Position numbers and translations under genes: made by a program. From contig NZ_JAOWPS010000003.1 in NCBI RefSeq assembly GCF_025753795.1, positions 124,001 through 188,000 of the forward strand: a stretch of DNA of 64,000 nt. Direction: 5' to 3'. Shown piece by piece: positions 36,364-45,204 of this stretch. This DNA comes from Mesorhizobium sp. YC-39 (GTDB lineage Bacteria > Pseudomonadota > Alphaproteobacteria > Rhizobiales > Rhizobiaceae). Positions within the stretch are counted from its first letter, which is position 1; each line of letters begins with the position of its first letter. The notes under the pieces were generated by a model that saw only the letters and a list, made by a program, of their open reading frames with translations, made no database searches and had not been told where the DNA came from.

Positions 36364-36936
36364 CTACTGCAGGAAGCCGATCGGCGACGAAGAGCCCGCG
36401 GGTGCCGGCGCCTGCTTGCGCGTTTTGCCCTTTGCCCGCGGTGCCGGCGTCCGGTTGCCGAACAGGTCGGCGTCGCCGGCGCCACTTCCCGCCGCGGCGC
36501 GTGCCGCGAAGATGCGCTGGCGCTCGGCCGGGTTGAGGCCGAACACAGCTTCGGCCGTGACAAGCTGGCGCTCCAGCCGATCGCCGATCAGGAATGCAGG
36601 ATCCGCCCGGCGCACTTTGCCGCTGGCGGTTTCGATTTCGTAGATCTCGCCGATGTCGTCGAGCCGCTTTTGCATCTTCATCCAGCGGGCGAAGTTGCGG
36701 CAGTAGCGGCCGAACGTCTCGGCGTCGGTCTGCGAAAGCAACTTGAGCGAAGCGAGCCGCGGCGCCAGGCGCTGCCAGACCTTGAGCCCGTCGGCCTTCA
36801 GCCAGGTGGGCGCCGCCACGACGACAGTCTTCGCTGACGCTTCAGCCGTGGAATCCGAGCCGATCGCGCGCCGCCCAGGATTGCCCTTGGCTTCCTTTAC
36901 CGCCGCCGGTTCTGGTTTAGGTCCACGCCTTGCCAT
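36364..36936 (-). CDS. Terminase small subunit (P27 family)
   Basis: 190 residues. MARRGPKPEPAAVKEAKGNPGRRAI is the P27-family start, followed by a helical core (WQRLAPRLASLKLLSQTDAETFGRYCRNFARWMKMQ) and a basic C-terminus. It recognises the packaging site, which probably lies in the 79 bp gap 36937-37015. That gap contains the small palindrome AGTTT-N4-AAACT (36970-36983), a candidate cos element. Confidence 0.88.
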   Translation of the reverse strand: MARRGPKPEPAAVKEAKGNPGRRAIGSDSTAEASAKTVVVAAPTWLKADGLKVWQRLAPRLASLKLLSQTDAETFGRYCRNFARWMKMQKRLDDIGEIYEIETASGKVRRADPAFLIGDRLERQLVTAEAVFGLNPAERQRIFAARAAAGSGAGDADLFGNRTPAPRAKGKTRKQAPAPAGSSSPIGFLQ

Positions 36937-37015
36937 CGATTCGAAGCCCTACCGGCCCTCCAAGAAAAAAGTTTTCGGAAACTCGCGCCCACACAAATTG
37001 CGGGACAGCGGCGGT

Positions 37016-37855
37016 CTAGCCGGCGAGCGGCCCAGACTTTTGACCCACCCCCCCACCGGCCCGGCTGCCATGCCGTCTGGCGAAGTAGGCATCCACCTGT
37101 TGAAGCAGGTGGTCGATCGCGCCTTCGCGCGTCGGATCGTTGATGATGCGGTCCTTGCACTCATGGGCATCTGTCAGCATGTCATGCACAGTGACCTTGC
37201 CCAGTGCCTTGACCCATGCCGCTCGCTCGGCATCGGTCGGTGCCATGGCGATCAGCCAGGCCACACCCTTGCGCCGATGCTCAAGCGTTGCGATCAATCG
37301 GTCGCGCTCGGCGAGCGCACGCTTCAGCGCATCGGGCCGACTGTCATAGCGGGCAAGACCAAGTCTCTGCCTGATGTCGTCAAGATCGATGACCAGGTCA
37401 TCAGGCCCAGCCTCCCCATGCACGAAGGTACTCTTGCCCGAGCCTGGCGCACCGCACACCAGATGCACCATCACACCCGACCTGCCTATGCCCTTGGGGA
37501 TGGACCAGACAGGGGCAAGGCCATGCTCGATGCGTTGCTTCTCGCTGTCGTGATAGGCCTTCGATACCGTCTGGACGTTCTCTTCATCCCAGAACAGCAC
37601 GGGATCACCCTCATGCTTGACGATGTGGTCAGCGACCGGACTGTTCGGCGCCGGGAACTTGCCCGTGAGCAGCACGCCAGTCTTGCGGCAGGTGAACAGG
37701 TCGCGGATATGGACCCGCATCTTCAGCTTCTGCCAGCGCGCCGTCTTGTACCAGCCGCGCCACTCTTCCTCGTCGCGCTTGCGGTCGCGTTCCCGACGCT
37801 GCTCGATCCGCGTCGGCAGATGCGCAGGCCGAAACATCTTCGGCATATCGGGCAT
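37016..37855 (-). CDS. HNH endonuclease fused to a P-loop kinase-like domain
   Basis: 279 residues. N-terminal HNH: RDLFTCRKTG, VADHIVKHEGD (His77), ENVQTVSKAYHDSEKQR (Asn93, His102). HNH proteins next to the terminase are needed for cos-type packaging in HK97-like phages. Residues 128-279 carry a separate nucleotide kinase-like domain: P-loop GAPGSGKST (135-143), an acidic DLDDIRQRLG (Walker B-like) and an arginine-rich lid (RKGVAWLIAM...). Such AAA_33-type domains include polynucleotide kinases. The two domains in one chain at this locus are unusual. Confidence 0.75.
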   Translation of the reverse strand: MPDMPKMFRPAHLPTRIEQRRERDRKRDEEEWRGWYKTARWQKLKMRVHIRDLFTCRKTGVLLTGKFPAPNSPVADHIVKHEGDPVLFWDEENVQTVSKAYHDSEKQRIEHGLAPVWSIPKGIGRSGVMVHLVCGAPGSGKSTFVHGEAGPDDLVIDLDDIRQRLGLARYDSRPDALKRALAERDRLIATLEHRRKGVAWLIAMAPTDAERAAWVKALGKVTVHDMLTDAHECKDRIINDPTREGAIDHLLQQVDAYFARRHGSRAGGGVGQKSGPLAG

Positions 37856-37982
37856 GTCTTGGAATCTTATCCATTGCGGGGAAGCATGCCGGGCCGCGCC
37901 CTTCGCTTCACCTGGGTCCTGCTGGCGCTGCCACCGTGATCGGCGTGCGACTCTGTCAGGTCATCCTGGGACGGACTCGCTA

Positions 37983-38639
37983 CTATCCTTTGTCGATTTC
38001 ATCAAGTCCCAGCGTGATCGGCACTGCCCGACCGAACAGCATCACTTCGACGCGCGCGCGGCCATCCTCGCACAGTTCACTGACGATGCCGTTGTGGGTA
38101 GCGAATGGACCCTGGTTGACCCTGACCGTCTCGCCTACCTTCAGCTGCTTGGCGATCTCACCAATGGCAATCACGCTGCCTTCGAGAAAGACCTGCAATT
38201 GCAAGACTTTCTCGTGCTTTACGGGAAACGGCTTCTCTCCAGCGCCAAGTATGCCGACGATGCCTTTGACCGTCCGCAAGCCGGCCCATGCCTCGGGAGA
38301 AGGGTCCACGCGAACGAACATGTATCCTGGCCATGCGAGCATCCTGACGGGCTCGCGGCCCTCTTTCTTGCGCCCGCCGCGACGCCGATCGGTCACCTTC
38401 ATGAACGGCAGCCAGTGCTCGACGTTCGCTTCGCCGAGCAGGTTATCCACATCAATTTCAGCGTGAGCATCGGTTCTGATCACATACCAGTGCAGGGCTG
38501 ATTCGCTTTGACCAGCAGCGGCGAGCAGTGCTTGCGAGCGTCTTGACATGGCGCGAACCTTGTCGATCGCAGCCGTCTGCCTGTCGGTCGGGCCGATGAT
38601 CTCCGCCTCACTCAGCCGCTTCACGTCCGCCCGCATCAT
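37983..38639 (-). CDS. Phage NusG-like antitermination factor
   Basis: 218 residues. The N-terminal 45 residues are a helical extension; then a NusG NGN domain (LHWYVIRTDAHAEIDVDNLLGEANVEHWLPFM, AWPGYMFVRVDP, VKGIVGILG) and a KOW domain (LKVGETVRVNQGPFATHNGIVSELCEDGRARVEV). Host NusG is at the other end of the window. Placed directly before the packaging-structural-lysis genes on the same strand, it is likely the late-gene antiterminator. Confidence 0.85.
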   Translation of the reverse strand: MMRADVKRLSEAEIIGPTDRQTAAIDKVRAMSRRSQALLAAAGQSESALHWYVIRTDAHAEIDVDNLLGEANVEHWLPFMKVTDRRRGGRKKEGREPVRMLAWPGYMFVRVDPSPEAWAGLRTVKGIVGILGAGEKPFPVKHEKVLQLQVFLEGSVIAIGEIAKQLKVGETVRVNQGPFATHNGIVSELCEDGRARVEVMLFGRAVPITLGLDEIDKG

Positions 38640-39786
38640 CCTTGCCTCCTCGTACCGCCAGTTCGAATGCTTTCAATCCGTCCGGCCCGCCAGCCGGGAA
38701 GTAGACCCATTCCTGACGCCCGGGATCGGGCAGCCAGGGCCAGCCGCGCTCGTCGTGCAGCGCCTTCCAGGCCCAGTATTCGTCCGATCCGACGCGGCAT
38801 TGCGCCATCAGCGCCAGCACCGCTTCGCCGGGCTCGATCTCCGGCCGCAACGTCCATCCCTTGGCGTCGGCGGCGAGCTGGTGCATGCGGCTGACCTCGG
38901 GATAGCCATAGGTCGCCTGCCGTGACAGTTCCTCGCGCTGGCCGAGCTTGCCGCCCTCCTCGATCAGCTTCGCCGAGAAGCCCTTGGGCGGCGGCAGTGG
39001 ACCACTGCCGGCGAGCAGCACCGCCATGCGCCGCGCGCCCCAAGCCTTGCCGAACGGTGCTGCCAGTACCGGTGCCGGTGGCGCGTCGGCGGGGTCCGCC
39101 ACGGCCTGCCACAGCTTTTCGGTCAGATAGGTCGATGGCGCCGGGACATGCGACTTGCGCTGCGCCTTGAGCAGCGTCAGCCAGGGCAGGAAGCGCCGAC
39201 GCGCCGTTGCCCGCTCCTCGGCATCCAGCGTGCGCCAGATCTTCATCGCCGGTTCCTTCGGCATGCCGTCGAAGCCAGGCCAGTTCTTGAGCAGCGCCCA
39301 GCCCTCGGCCTCGATCTTCTTTTCGTCCTCGTCTCGCGCGCGCTCTCTCAGATTCGTTCTAAGAGGGTCGTTCTTAGGTGCCGGTCCAGGACCGGCAGGG
39401 GGTGCCGATATACCGGCAGGGGGTGCCGACTGGTCGGCAAGGTCCGAGCCTTCGGAATCGCCCTCTTCCGGCTCGGGCCGAAGCGAGGAAAGCGACGGGT
39501 GAACCGGGTCGAGAATGATGCGATATAGGTGCGGCGCATCGCGCCCATTGCTCTGCTCGACGACGTGCCGTTCCAGATAGCCGGCAGCCATCAGCCGCTC
39601 GATCGCCTCGAACACTGTTGAGCGGGCACAGCCCATTTCTCCCGCCATCTTCACCTGGCTTTTGGTGCACCAGCCGAGATCGTCGGTATGGCGCCCAAGC
39701 ACGCATAGCACCTGCAGGTCACGCGGCTTCAGAGCCGGGTCCGTTGCGGCGCGTGCCGGGATGATGGAAAGGCGAGGGCCTGTCAT
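38608..39786 (-). CDS. Winged-helix replication-type protein
   Basis: 392 residues. Residues 20-80 are a winged helix (LKPRDLQVLCVLGRHTDDLGWCTKSQVKMAGEMGCARSTVFEAIERLMAAGYLERH). A proline-rich linker with the repeat SAPPAG-ISAPPAG follows, then a helical domain (LLKNWPGFDGMPKEPAMKIWRTLDAEER) as in rhizobial phage replication proteins. It overlaps the NusG-like gene by 32 bp. It may be the origin-binding protein; no helicase partner is seen. Confidence 0.7.
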   Translation of the reverse strand: MTGPRLSIIPARAATDPALKPRDLQVLCVLGRHTDDLGWCTKSQVKMAGEMGCARSTVFEAIERLMAAGYLERHVVEQSNGRDAPHLYRIILDPVHPSLSSLRPEPEEGDSEGSDLADQSAPPAGISAPPAGPGPAPKNDPLRTNLRERARDEDEKKIEAEGWALLKNWPGFDGMPKEPAMKIWRTLDAEERATARRRFLPWLTLLKAQRKSHVPAPSTYLTEKLWQAVADPADAPPAPVLAAPFGKAWGARRMAVLLAGSGPLPPPKGFSAKLIEEGGKLGQREELSRQATYGYPEVSRMHQLAADAKGWTLRPEIEPGEAVLALMAQCRVGSDEYWAWKALHDERGWPWLPDPGRQEWVYFPAGGPDGLKAFELAVRGGKDDAGGREAAE

Positions 39787-39941
39787 GCTGGCACCTCTTT
39801 GAGCGAGGCCACCGGCGGGCTCATTCGAGTGGTGATAGCGCCCAATTTAACGCGGAACTGGCGGCTGACATTTCTCCTCTGGAACCGCGACGCTAGCCGT
39901 CCTCTCGTCAGCCCCCTACGAAACGTGGTATTTCCAGCACC

Positions 39942-40607
39942 ATGAGGGGTCCTGAAACAACCTATATTGCTGCGGTATCCATCGCCGCCTTTTTGGGCGG
40001 CTTCGCGTTCCTGTACGGAACGCATTTCGCACTTCTCGATGCCTCTTGGTGCGTCGCTGGTGAAAAGAATTGCATCAGAGAGTGGGTTGGTGCGCTCAGT
40101 GGCTGGGCAGCCTTTGTTGGTGCACTTCTCGCCCTGCCATATGTTGCTTCGCAGGTTCGTGAAGCACGCCGCCAAACTCAATTCGCTGTAGGCGATGCTG
40201 ACCCCGAGTTCTTCATTTTGAGGAACCGTCGCTCCCGCCGCACCGTTCTGACGGTCCGAAATTGGAACAGACGCCGTATCATGGTCGACAGTGTCACCAT
40301 CATCAGGAATAGCCAGGGTCTCGCCATCCTCGATGTGGCTGATGCTGACGATCTGACTGTTCCGACTTGGAACGACCAGCGCGAGCTTGGTGAGCGACCA
40401 AGCTTCGGCGTCGATGGTTGGTTTGATCGGAACAAAAAACCACCCAACCGTCGACTGAAGATACTCTTGTCTAAGGACGGACAGATTGTCGAAGACCGAG
40501 AAATGATCGGTTCTAGGATGGATCTGGAGGTTGCATATCGCGTAGTGGGACAGTCGCATCAACAACGCCGAGCGTTGGTCACGACACTCGGAATTGCAGA
40601 CGAGTGA
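39942..40607 (+). CDS. Two-span membrane protein against the operon, probable moron
   Basis: 221 residues. Two membrane helices (about 8-28 and 49-66) with a short loop containing a cysteine pair, then a cytosolic domain (beta-rich, ILRNRRSRRTVLTVRNWNRRRIMVD). No family recognised. It lies between leftward genes and is AT-richer than them. An ATG at 39942 is used. Expression during lysogeny and a superinfection-exclusion or defence role are possible. Confidence 0.6.
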   Translation: MRGPETTYIAAVSIAAFLGGFAFLYGTHFALLDASWCVAGEKNCIREWVGALSGWAAFVGALLALPYVASQVREARRQTQFAVGDADPEFFILRNRRSRRTVLTVRNWNRRRIMVDSVTIIRNSQGLAILDVADADDLTVPTWNDQRELGERPSFGVDGWFDRNKKPPNRRLKILLSKDGQIVEDREMIGSRMDLEVAYRVVGQSHQQRRALVTTLGIADE

Positions 40608-40677
40608 CGTAAACCCCCAGATCTAATTCTATTTGGTGAAAGATGGGGATTGCCACCATCTGCGCGGCTCAGCACTC

Positions 40678-41238
40678 TCATCGTCCCGCCCTACGCCATG
40701 CGGAAAAGCTCGCGCGCAGCGCTTTCCACGCCTCGCTGGCCCGTCCGCCATCGTTCAGTTCTTTTCGCGATTGCACGCCGAGCAGCGAGCGCACCTTTTG
40801 CGCGGCGCGCTCGTCGGTCAGCGGCTTTTCCAGCCCGTGCGCCTCTGCCAAGAACAGCTTGAACGCCGGCTCGTGGCACTTCATGGCGCATTCGGCGGCA
40901 AAGTTCTTGAAGTCGGTCGCCGCCGGCTCGCCCGCCGCCTGATTGTGCTGGCGCGGCTCAGGGAGGCCCTTCAACTGGCGGATCGTGAAGCATGCGGCAT
41001 CGAACAGCCGCAGCATGAACCGCATCGTGTCCGGCGCGTTGCAGATGAAGTCGATCTCGTCGACCGTCGCCTCATCGAAGCGCGCCAGAACGAACAGTTC
41101 GCCCATCTCGCCGCGCGATTCCACGAAGGCGCCATCGCTCCCATGCACGCGCGACCACACCGCCGGCTCGATCGCCGCCAGGGCTTCGCGCACGGCCTTC
41201 AGCCGCACGGCATCGGGCGAGAGGGCGGCGGCGTTCAT
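40678..41238 (-). CDS. Prophage hypothetical protein (early operon)
   Basis: 186 residues, helical, with cysteines near CMRFMLRLFDAACFTIRQLKG-like positions. No family recognised; a replication or regulatory role is suggested only by its place between winged-helix proteins. Its ATG overlaps the stop of the gene before it. Confidence 0.6.
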   Translation of the reverse strand: MNAAALSPDAVRLKAVREALAAIEPAVWSRVHGSDGAFVESRGEMGELFVLARFDEATVDEIDFICNAPDTMRFMLRLFDAACFTIRQLKGLPEPRQHNQAAGEPAATDFKNFAAECAMKCHEPAFKLFLAEAHGLEKPLTDERAAQKVRSLLGVQSRKELNDGGRASEAWKALRASFSAWRRAGR

Positions 41239-41762
41239 TCGCGCTCTTCCGTCAGTTGGCGAAACACCGATTGCCCGCGCCAGGTCAGCTTCCAGTGGCG
41301 CACCGTCGGCCCGCCCAGCACGACGTCCTTACGGCCGCCGACGCATTCGACGAGCTCGCGCGCCTCAAGCACCGGCAGGATCGTGGCGACATGCTTTTCG
41401 GAGCTTTTGCCAAGGATCATCCCGATCTTGGTTGCCGGCATCCGGAACACGCCATCCTGCTCGGCATGGAAGCCAAGCACATAGATCACGCCGCATTGCA
41501 GCTCGGTCAGCGTGCCGGGCACGTTCTGGAAGGTCATGCGGCCCTGCCCGACAGGCTCCGGCTCCGGCGCATCGGCCAGTGGCGCCAGCAGGCTGTCGAT
41601 CATCTCGCCGTCGATCAGCCGCCGCATCAGCGCGGCAACCATCGCCGGCGCGTGGTCGCCGCGCCGCTCGGCAAGATCGCGCACTTCTTCGGCCAGCGCC
41701 CCCGGCAAGGCGATATGCAAGGCCGGCGGCGTGACGGTGCGACGGGAAACGGCAACGGTCAT
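41235..41762 (-). CDS. Winged-helix DNA-binding protein
   Basis: 175 residues from ATG 41762. The N-terminal third has a ribbon-helix-helix-like look (PGALAEEVRDLAERRGDHAPAMVAALMRRL). The C-terminal half is a winged helix (LQCGVIYVLGFHAEQDGVFRMPATKIGMILGKSSEKHVATILPVLEARELVE). ATGA overlaps with both neighbours. Probably a regulator or part of the replication module. Confidence 0.6.
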   Translation of the reverse strand: MTVAVSRRTVTPPALHIALPGALAEEVRDLAERRGDHAPAMVAALMRRLIDGEMIDSLLAPLADAPEPEPVGQGRMTFQNVPGTLTELQCGVIYVLGFHAEQDGVFRMPATKIGMILGKSSEKHVATILPVLEARELVECVGGRKDVVLGGPTVRHWKLTWRGQSVFRQLTEERE

Positions 41763-42055
41763 GATCCACCTCCCCCGTCGAGCACGTTCAGCAGCGTCGA
41801 ATGCGCGCCCGCCATCGGCATGGTGCCGGTGAGGTTGCCGCGATGACGCGGTTTTGAGAGCGTTTCGGCCAGCGCCGCCAGATAGTCGGCTCCTTCGCCG
41901 AACGCGGCGCGGCGGCAGTGCAGGTCGAACACCTGGCGCCAGCGCATCAGCGTGAACACCGGAGCTTCCAGCAGCACCGCCGCGCGTGCGGCATCGCTTT
42001 CCGCATCGCGCATGCGGCGCACGAAAGGGTCGAGCGCATCGTTCGAATGCGTCAT
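41759..42055 (-). CDS. Small helical prophage protein
   Basis: 98 residues, mostly helix, with a Gly-rich C-terminus. No family recognised. It is coupled to its neighbours on both sides by ATGA overlaps. Confidence 0.6.
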   Translation of the reverse strand: MTHSNDALDPFVRRMRDAESDAARAAVLLEAPVFTLMRWRQVFDLHCRRAAFGEGADYLAALAETLSKPRHRGNLTGTMPMAGAHSTLLNVLDGGGGS

Positions 42056-42489
42056 GCCCGAACCCCTGTTTCAGTGCTTTTCCCGTGAAACACGCGCGGC
42101 GACCGCCCCGTCTGGCGAGGGCGCTTACGCGGTGGCGGCGCGCCGAGCGGCGGCCGATAGAAGGCGCGGGCATCGAGCCCAGCCCAGTCGCAGATGGCGA
42201 ACACCTTGCCCGCCGCGATGTCCTGCCCGGCCATGACACGCGACAGGTCCGGCGAGGTCACGCCGATCTCGTCGGCCAGAGCGCGCCAGCCGCGCCCGTC
42301 GAACTCCAGCATCGGCCGCAGCTTCCGGCCGAGCAGCGCGGTGTCATACGCGGCCAGAGTGCCGGAACGGATCGGCCGTCCGCCTTCGCGCCGCTCTAGC
42401 TCTTCGGCGCGATCGTCCATGCGCATGCGCTTTTCCAGCGCCTTGCGCAGGCGCGCCATGGCGCCGAGGATGGAGGGATCGGAGGTCAT
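42052..42489 (-). CDS. HTH-type prophage regulator
   Basis: 145 residues from ATG 42489. A helix-turn-helix lies at about 67-100 (WRALADEIGVTSPDLSRVMAGQDIAAGKVFAICDWAGL), of the XRE-like type, and the C-terminus is basic and proline-rich. Probably regulates the neighbouring early genes. Confidence 0.62.
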   Translation of the reverse strand: MTSDPSILGAMARLRKALEKRMRMDDRAEELERREGGRPIRSGTLAAYDTALLGRKLRPMLEFDGRGWRALADEIGVTSPDLSRVMAGQDIAAGKVFAICDWAGLDARAFYRPPLGAPPPRKRPRQTGRSPRVFHGKSTETGVRA

Positions 42490-42560
42490 GCGGCCTCCGC
42501 AGAATAAAGGCCTTGGCAATTCCCGAGCGAACTACTTATGTTTCGGCTGGGGAGGGCATA

Positions 42561-43550
42561 ATGAATAAGTTCGATGAAATGTTGCGCCGCGACGATCTTT
42601 GGTTTCAGATCGCGGTCATCGTCGCTGTTCTGGTCTTTTTCAGCGTGGCTATCGGGACGCTGATCGCATTGTTTGCGGGGGACACCGCCGCAATCGGTAT
42701 CCGCATCGATATAGTATACAAACTTGGACTGATAGGCGCCGGCTTGATAACATTTTGCACGGTTGTCTGGCGCGGTCTGTTGGCAACGCAGCAGGTTGAT
42801 GCCCAGCGCAAACAACTGGACAAACTCTCCGCGCAAATCGCCGTAACCGAGGAGAATAATCTCGCAACACTTCTTCAAAAAGGCGCAGAATTGCTGGCTG
42901 ATGCCAAGCCGGGCTATGCAAACGCTGGCATAGCGACACTCCAAGCCGTTATCACATCGCCCAATCCAAAATTCTCGATCGAGGCCATGAACCTCGTGGC
43001 GGACTTCATCCAGTCCGAGTTTCCTGAAAGCCACAGATCTGCGGTGTTTCAAGCGGCTTCGGGTGCCCTGTACGCCGGTGCCAAATTGGGCCGCCGTGCC
43101 GGAAGATCGCTTACTTTTTCGTATCCGGAGGACGATGTGGCTACCCTGAGTGATGCTTGGTTGCCGGTCTTCGGTGTTCGCCGGGTAGTGTATCAGCGCG
43201 GTAGAATCGACCCGGATACTTTCTGGAGCCAAGAAAAAGATTCTAAGACAAAGTGGATGTTCAACGACCTCAATGTGTCGTTCGGAAAGGTAGGCGTTCT
43301 CGACAATAGCTTTTCGCGATGTACCTTTGTCGCGTGCGAGATAAAGCGTGTGTACAAAAAACTTTTTACCTCGCACACCTTCGAGAACTGCAATTTTTCG
43401 AACTCTGTTTTTGAGGGCAAGTATGAGCTTGGAGACCTCAGAGAGTCGGGCAATTACTTCATCAAAGGCGAAGAGCCCCGCGCGGAAAACGAGGTTGATT
43501 GGCTCTCTGTTTTCTTGGAAACCGAACTCGAGGATGAAATTCCGTTCTAG
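42561..43550 (+). CDS. Large two-span membrane protein against the operon, probable moron
   Basis: 329 residues from ATG 42561, with GGGAGGG upstream. Two membrane helices (about 13-38 and 49-68) are followed by a coiled-coil (QQVDAQRKQLDKLSAQI), a helical domain and a C-terminal stretch with pentapeptide-like beta runs (FENCNFSNSVFEGKYELGDL). No family recognised. It interrupts the leftward operon and is AT-richer than its neighbours, like the gene at 39942. Confidence 0.62.
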   Translation: MNKFDEMLRRDDLWFQIAVIVAVLVFFSVAIGTLIALFAGDTAAIGIRIDIVYKLGLIGAGLITFCTVVWRGLLATQQVDAQRKQLDKLSAQIAVTEENNLATLLQKGAELLADAKPGYANAGIATLQAVITSPNPKFSIEAMNLVADFIQSEFPESHRSAVFQAASGALYAGAKLGRRAGRSLTFSYPEDDVATLSDAWLPVFGVRRVVYQRGRIDPDTFWSQEKDSKTKWMFNDLNVSFGKVGVLDNSFSRCTFVACEIKRVYKKLFTSHTFENCNFSNSVFEGKYELGDLRESGNYFIKGEEPRAENEVDWLSVFLETELEDEIPF

Positions 43551-43555
43551 CGTGC

Positions 43556-44839
43556 TCATGCCGGCACCGCCTTGCGCGGTCGGCCGCGCTTCAACCTGGC
43601 AAGGCTCTTTTCAGCAGCCTCCAGGGCATCCCATGCCTCTTTCGGAACCTGCTGCTCAGCCTCACCCGTCTCAAACCCCCACGCATCCCAGCCGGGGCGC
43701 GGCGAGCGGCAGAACATCTCCAGCCGCGGCACGCCGGGCCAAAGCCTCTCGATCTGCTCGGCGAAGAAGTCCGGCTTTGCGCTGTGCTCGGCGACGGGAT
43801 GCGCGGTCAGCTTCTGCGGTTGCGTGCCGGGCAGCGGCGCCGGAAAGTCGCCGCGCGTGCCGATCAGCAGCAGTTCCAGATTGTCGAACGACCAGTAGCC
43901 GGTCCCGAGTTGTCGGCCGGGATATTGCTTCTCCCAGCCCCAGAACGATTTGAACGCAAAGCCCCATGCCTGCATGCACGCCAGGCCGTTGGCGAGGTCG
44001 GTCACCCACAGGAACAGCGCGGCGTTCTTCGCCGCCGGGCTGCCGAGCTCGAGGATCGCCGGCAGGTCCATCGTCGGATAATGATTTTCCGCGCTCTTCT
44101 CACGCCCGGTCACTTCCGAATGGACAAGGAACTTCCACGGCGGATCGGCATAAATGATCGGATAGGTCGGTCCGCTCTGGCCCGCCTTCCACCACACCGG
44201 CGCCGTCGCCTGTCCGCGCGTGGCAACCATGTCGAGATGCGCGACGCGCACCGTGTGGCGCAACCGCTGCCGTTCGGCGCGGATCTCTTTCGCCCGTGCC
44301 ACGATCTGCTTTTCTTCACGCGCCAGCACCTCGCGCTGCGCTTCCAGCGCTAGGTCGGACAGCGCCTCGCCGGCATGCACAGAGACCCGGCCGTCGCGGA
44401 TCGCCTGCACCAGTTCGACAGCGCCATGGTCGCGGATGCGCTTGGCCGCCTTCACCGCCCGCTCGGAAATCGACAGCCTTTCGGCCGCCTTGTGGGCGGG
44501 CAAATTTGCACCCCCGGAATGCTGGTTGAAGCCGACTTCCCAGTCGACGATCTGCGCCGCCACCATGGCCCGCTGGCTTTCGGTCAGGTGTCGGCGCCGC
44601 AGGTTTTCTGACAGCACGAAGCCGAGCGGATCATCGCCTGCATAGTCGACGAAGGACGGCTCAAGCTGGCCGAACTCGCAGGCGGCAAGCCGGTTGCGAC
44701 CGTCGAGGATCTTGCCCTCGTAAAGCACGATCGGATGGTTAAGCCCGTTGGTGCAGATGTCGTCGGCCAGCAGCGCGATCTCTGCCTCCGGCAGCATCGG
44801 AAACAGTTCGGCCAGCGGATGCGGCAACAAGTCGCTCAC
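43556..44839 (-). CDS. ParB-like domain fused to MT-A70 adenine methyltransferase
   Basis: 427 residues. The N-terminal 110 are a ParB-N domain (PIVLYEGKILDGRNRLAACEF, LSENLRRRHLTESQRAMVAAQI), followed by a small HTH-like helix pair. Residues 225-390 are an MT-A70 N6-adenine methyltransferase with the DPPW catalytic motif (232-235) and AALFLWVTDL...GFAFKSFWGWEKQ. No restriction partner is near. Orphan methylases of this kind can modify phage DNA against restriction or set gene-control marks. Confidence 0.85.
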   Translation of the reverse strand: MSDLLPHPLAELFPMLPEAEIALLADDICTNGLNHPIVLYEGKILDGRNRLAACEFGQLEPSFVDYAGDDPLGFVLSENLRRRHLTESQRAMVAAQIVDWEVGFNQHSGGANLPAHKAAERLSISERAVKAAKRIRDHGAVELVQAIRDGRVSVHAGEALSDLALEAQREVLAREEKQIVARAKEIRAERQRLRHTVRVAHLDMVATRGQATAPVWWKAGQSGPTYPIIYADPPWKFLVHSEVTGREKSAENHYPTMDLPAILELGSPAAKNAALFLWVTDLANGLACMQAWGFAFKSFWGWEKQYPGRQLGTGYWSFDNLELLLIGTRGDFPAPLPGTQPQKLTAHPVAEHSAKPDFFAEQIERLWPGVPRLEMFCRSPRPGWDAWGFETGEAEQQVPKEAWDALEAAEKSLARLKRGRPRKAVPA

Positions 44840-45204
44840 TTCGCCACCGCCTTCCGCCGGCGTTTGCGCTTGGCAACGACGCCGCGCGCCTGGTCGCGGC
44901 GCTTCTGGTTTTGCTTATGGGTCACCATCTCCAGATGATCGTCGCGCACGCAGCGGCGCGTGCGGCACTTGTGATCGAGCTGCTTCTTTCCGGGGATGTA
45001 ACCGTGTTCGTTGGTGAAGCTGACGCGGTGAACGGCGACCGTCTGCCCGTCCAGTGTCATGCGCGGATAATCGCCGCCACGGCCTGCGCCGGAATCCGGC
45101 CCGACCCAGAGATGGCAGGGTGTCTCATACCCGGTGTCGACGATCTGGATGTTCGCGGCGATCTTGGCGCGGATGATCTCGCGGCGCGTGAGCAGCAGGG
45201 TCAT
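44836..45204 (-). CDS. HNH endonuclease
   Basis: 122 residues. HRVSFTNEHGYIPGKKQLDHKCRTRRCVRDDHLEMVTHKQN matches the HNH_3-type pattern (His of LDH, CRTRRC zinc-binding cysteines, HLEMVTH). A very basic C-terminus would contact DNA. It lies outside the packaging region, so homing or recombination roles are possible. Overlaps the methyltransferase start by ATGA. Confidence 0.78.
   Translation of the reverse strand: MTLLLTRREIIRAKIAANIQIVDTGYETPCHLWVGPDSGAGRGGDYPRMTLDGQTVAVHRVSFTNEHGYIPGKKQLDHKCRTRRCVRDDHLEMVTHKQNQKRRDQARGVVAKRKRRRKAVAK

Noticed and set aside
36937..37015. Firm cos site
   Set aside because: The AGTTT-N4-AAACT palindrome is only suggestive; the 12-base-type cohesive end cannot be located from sequence alone.
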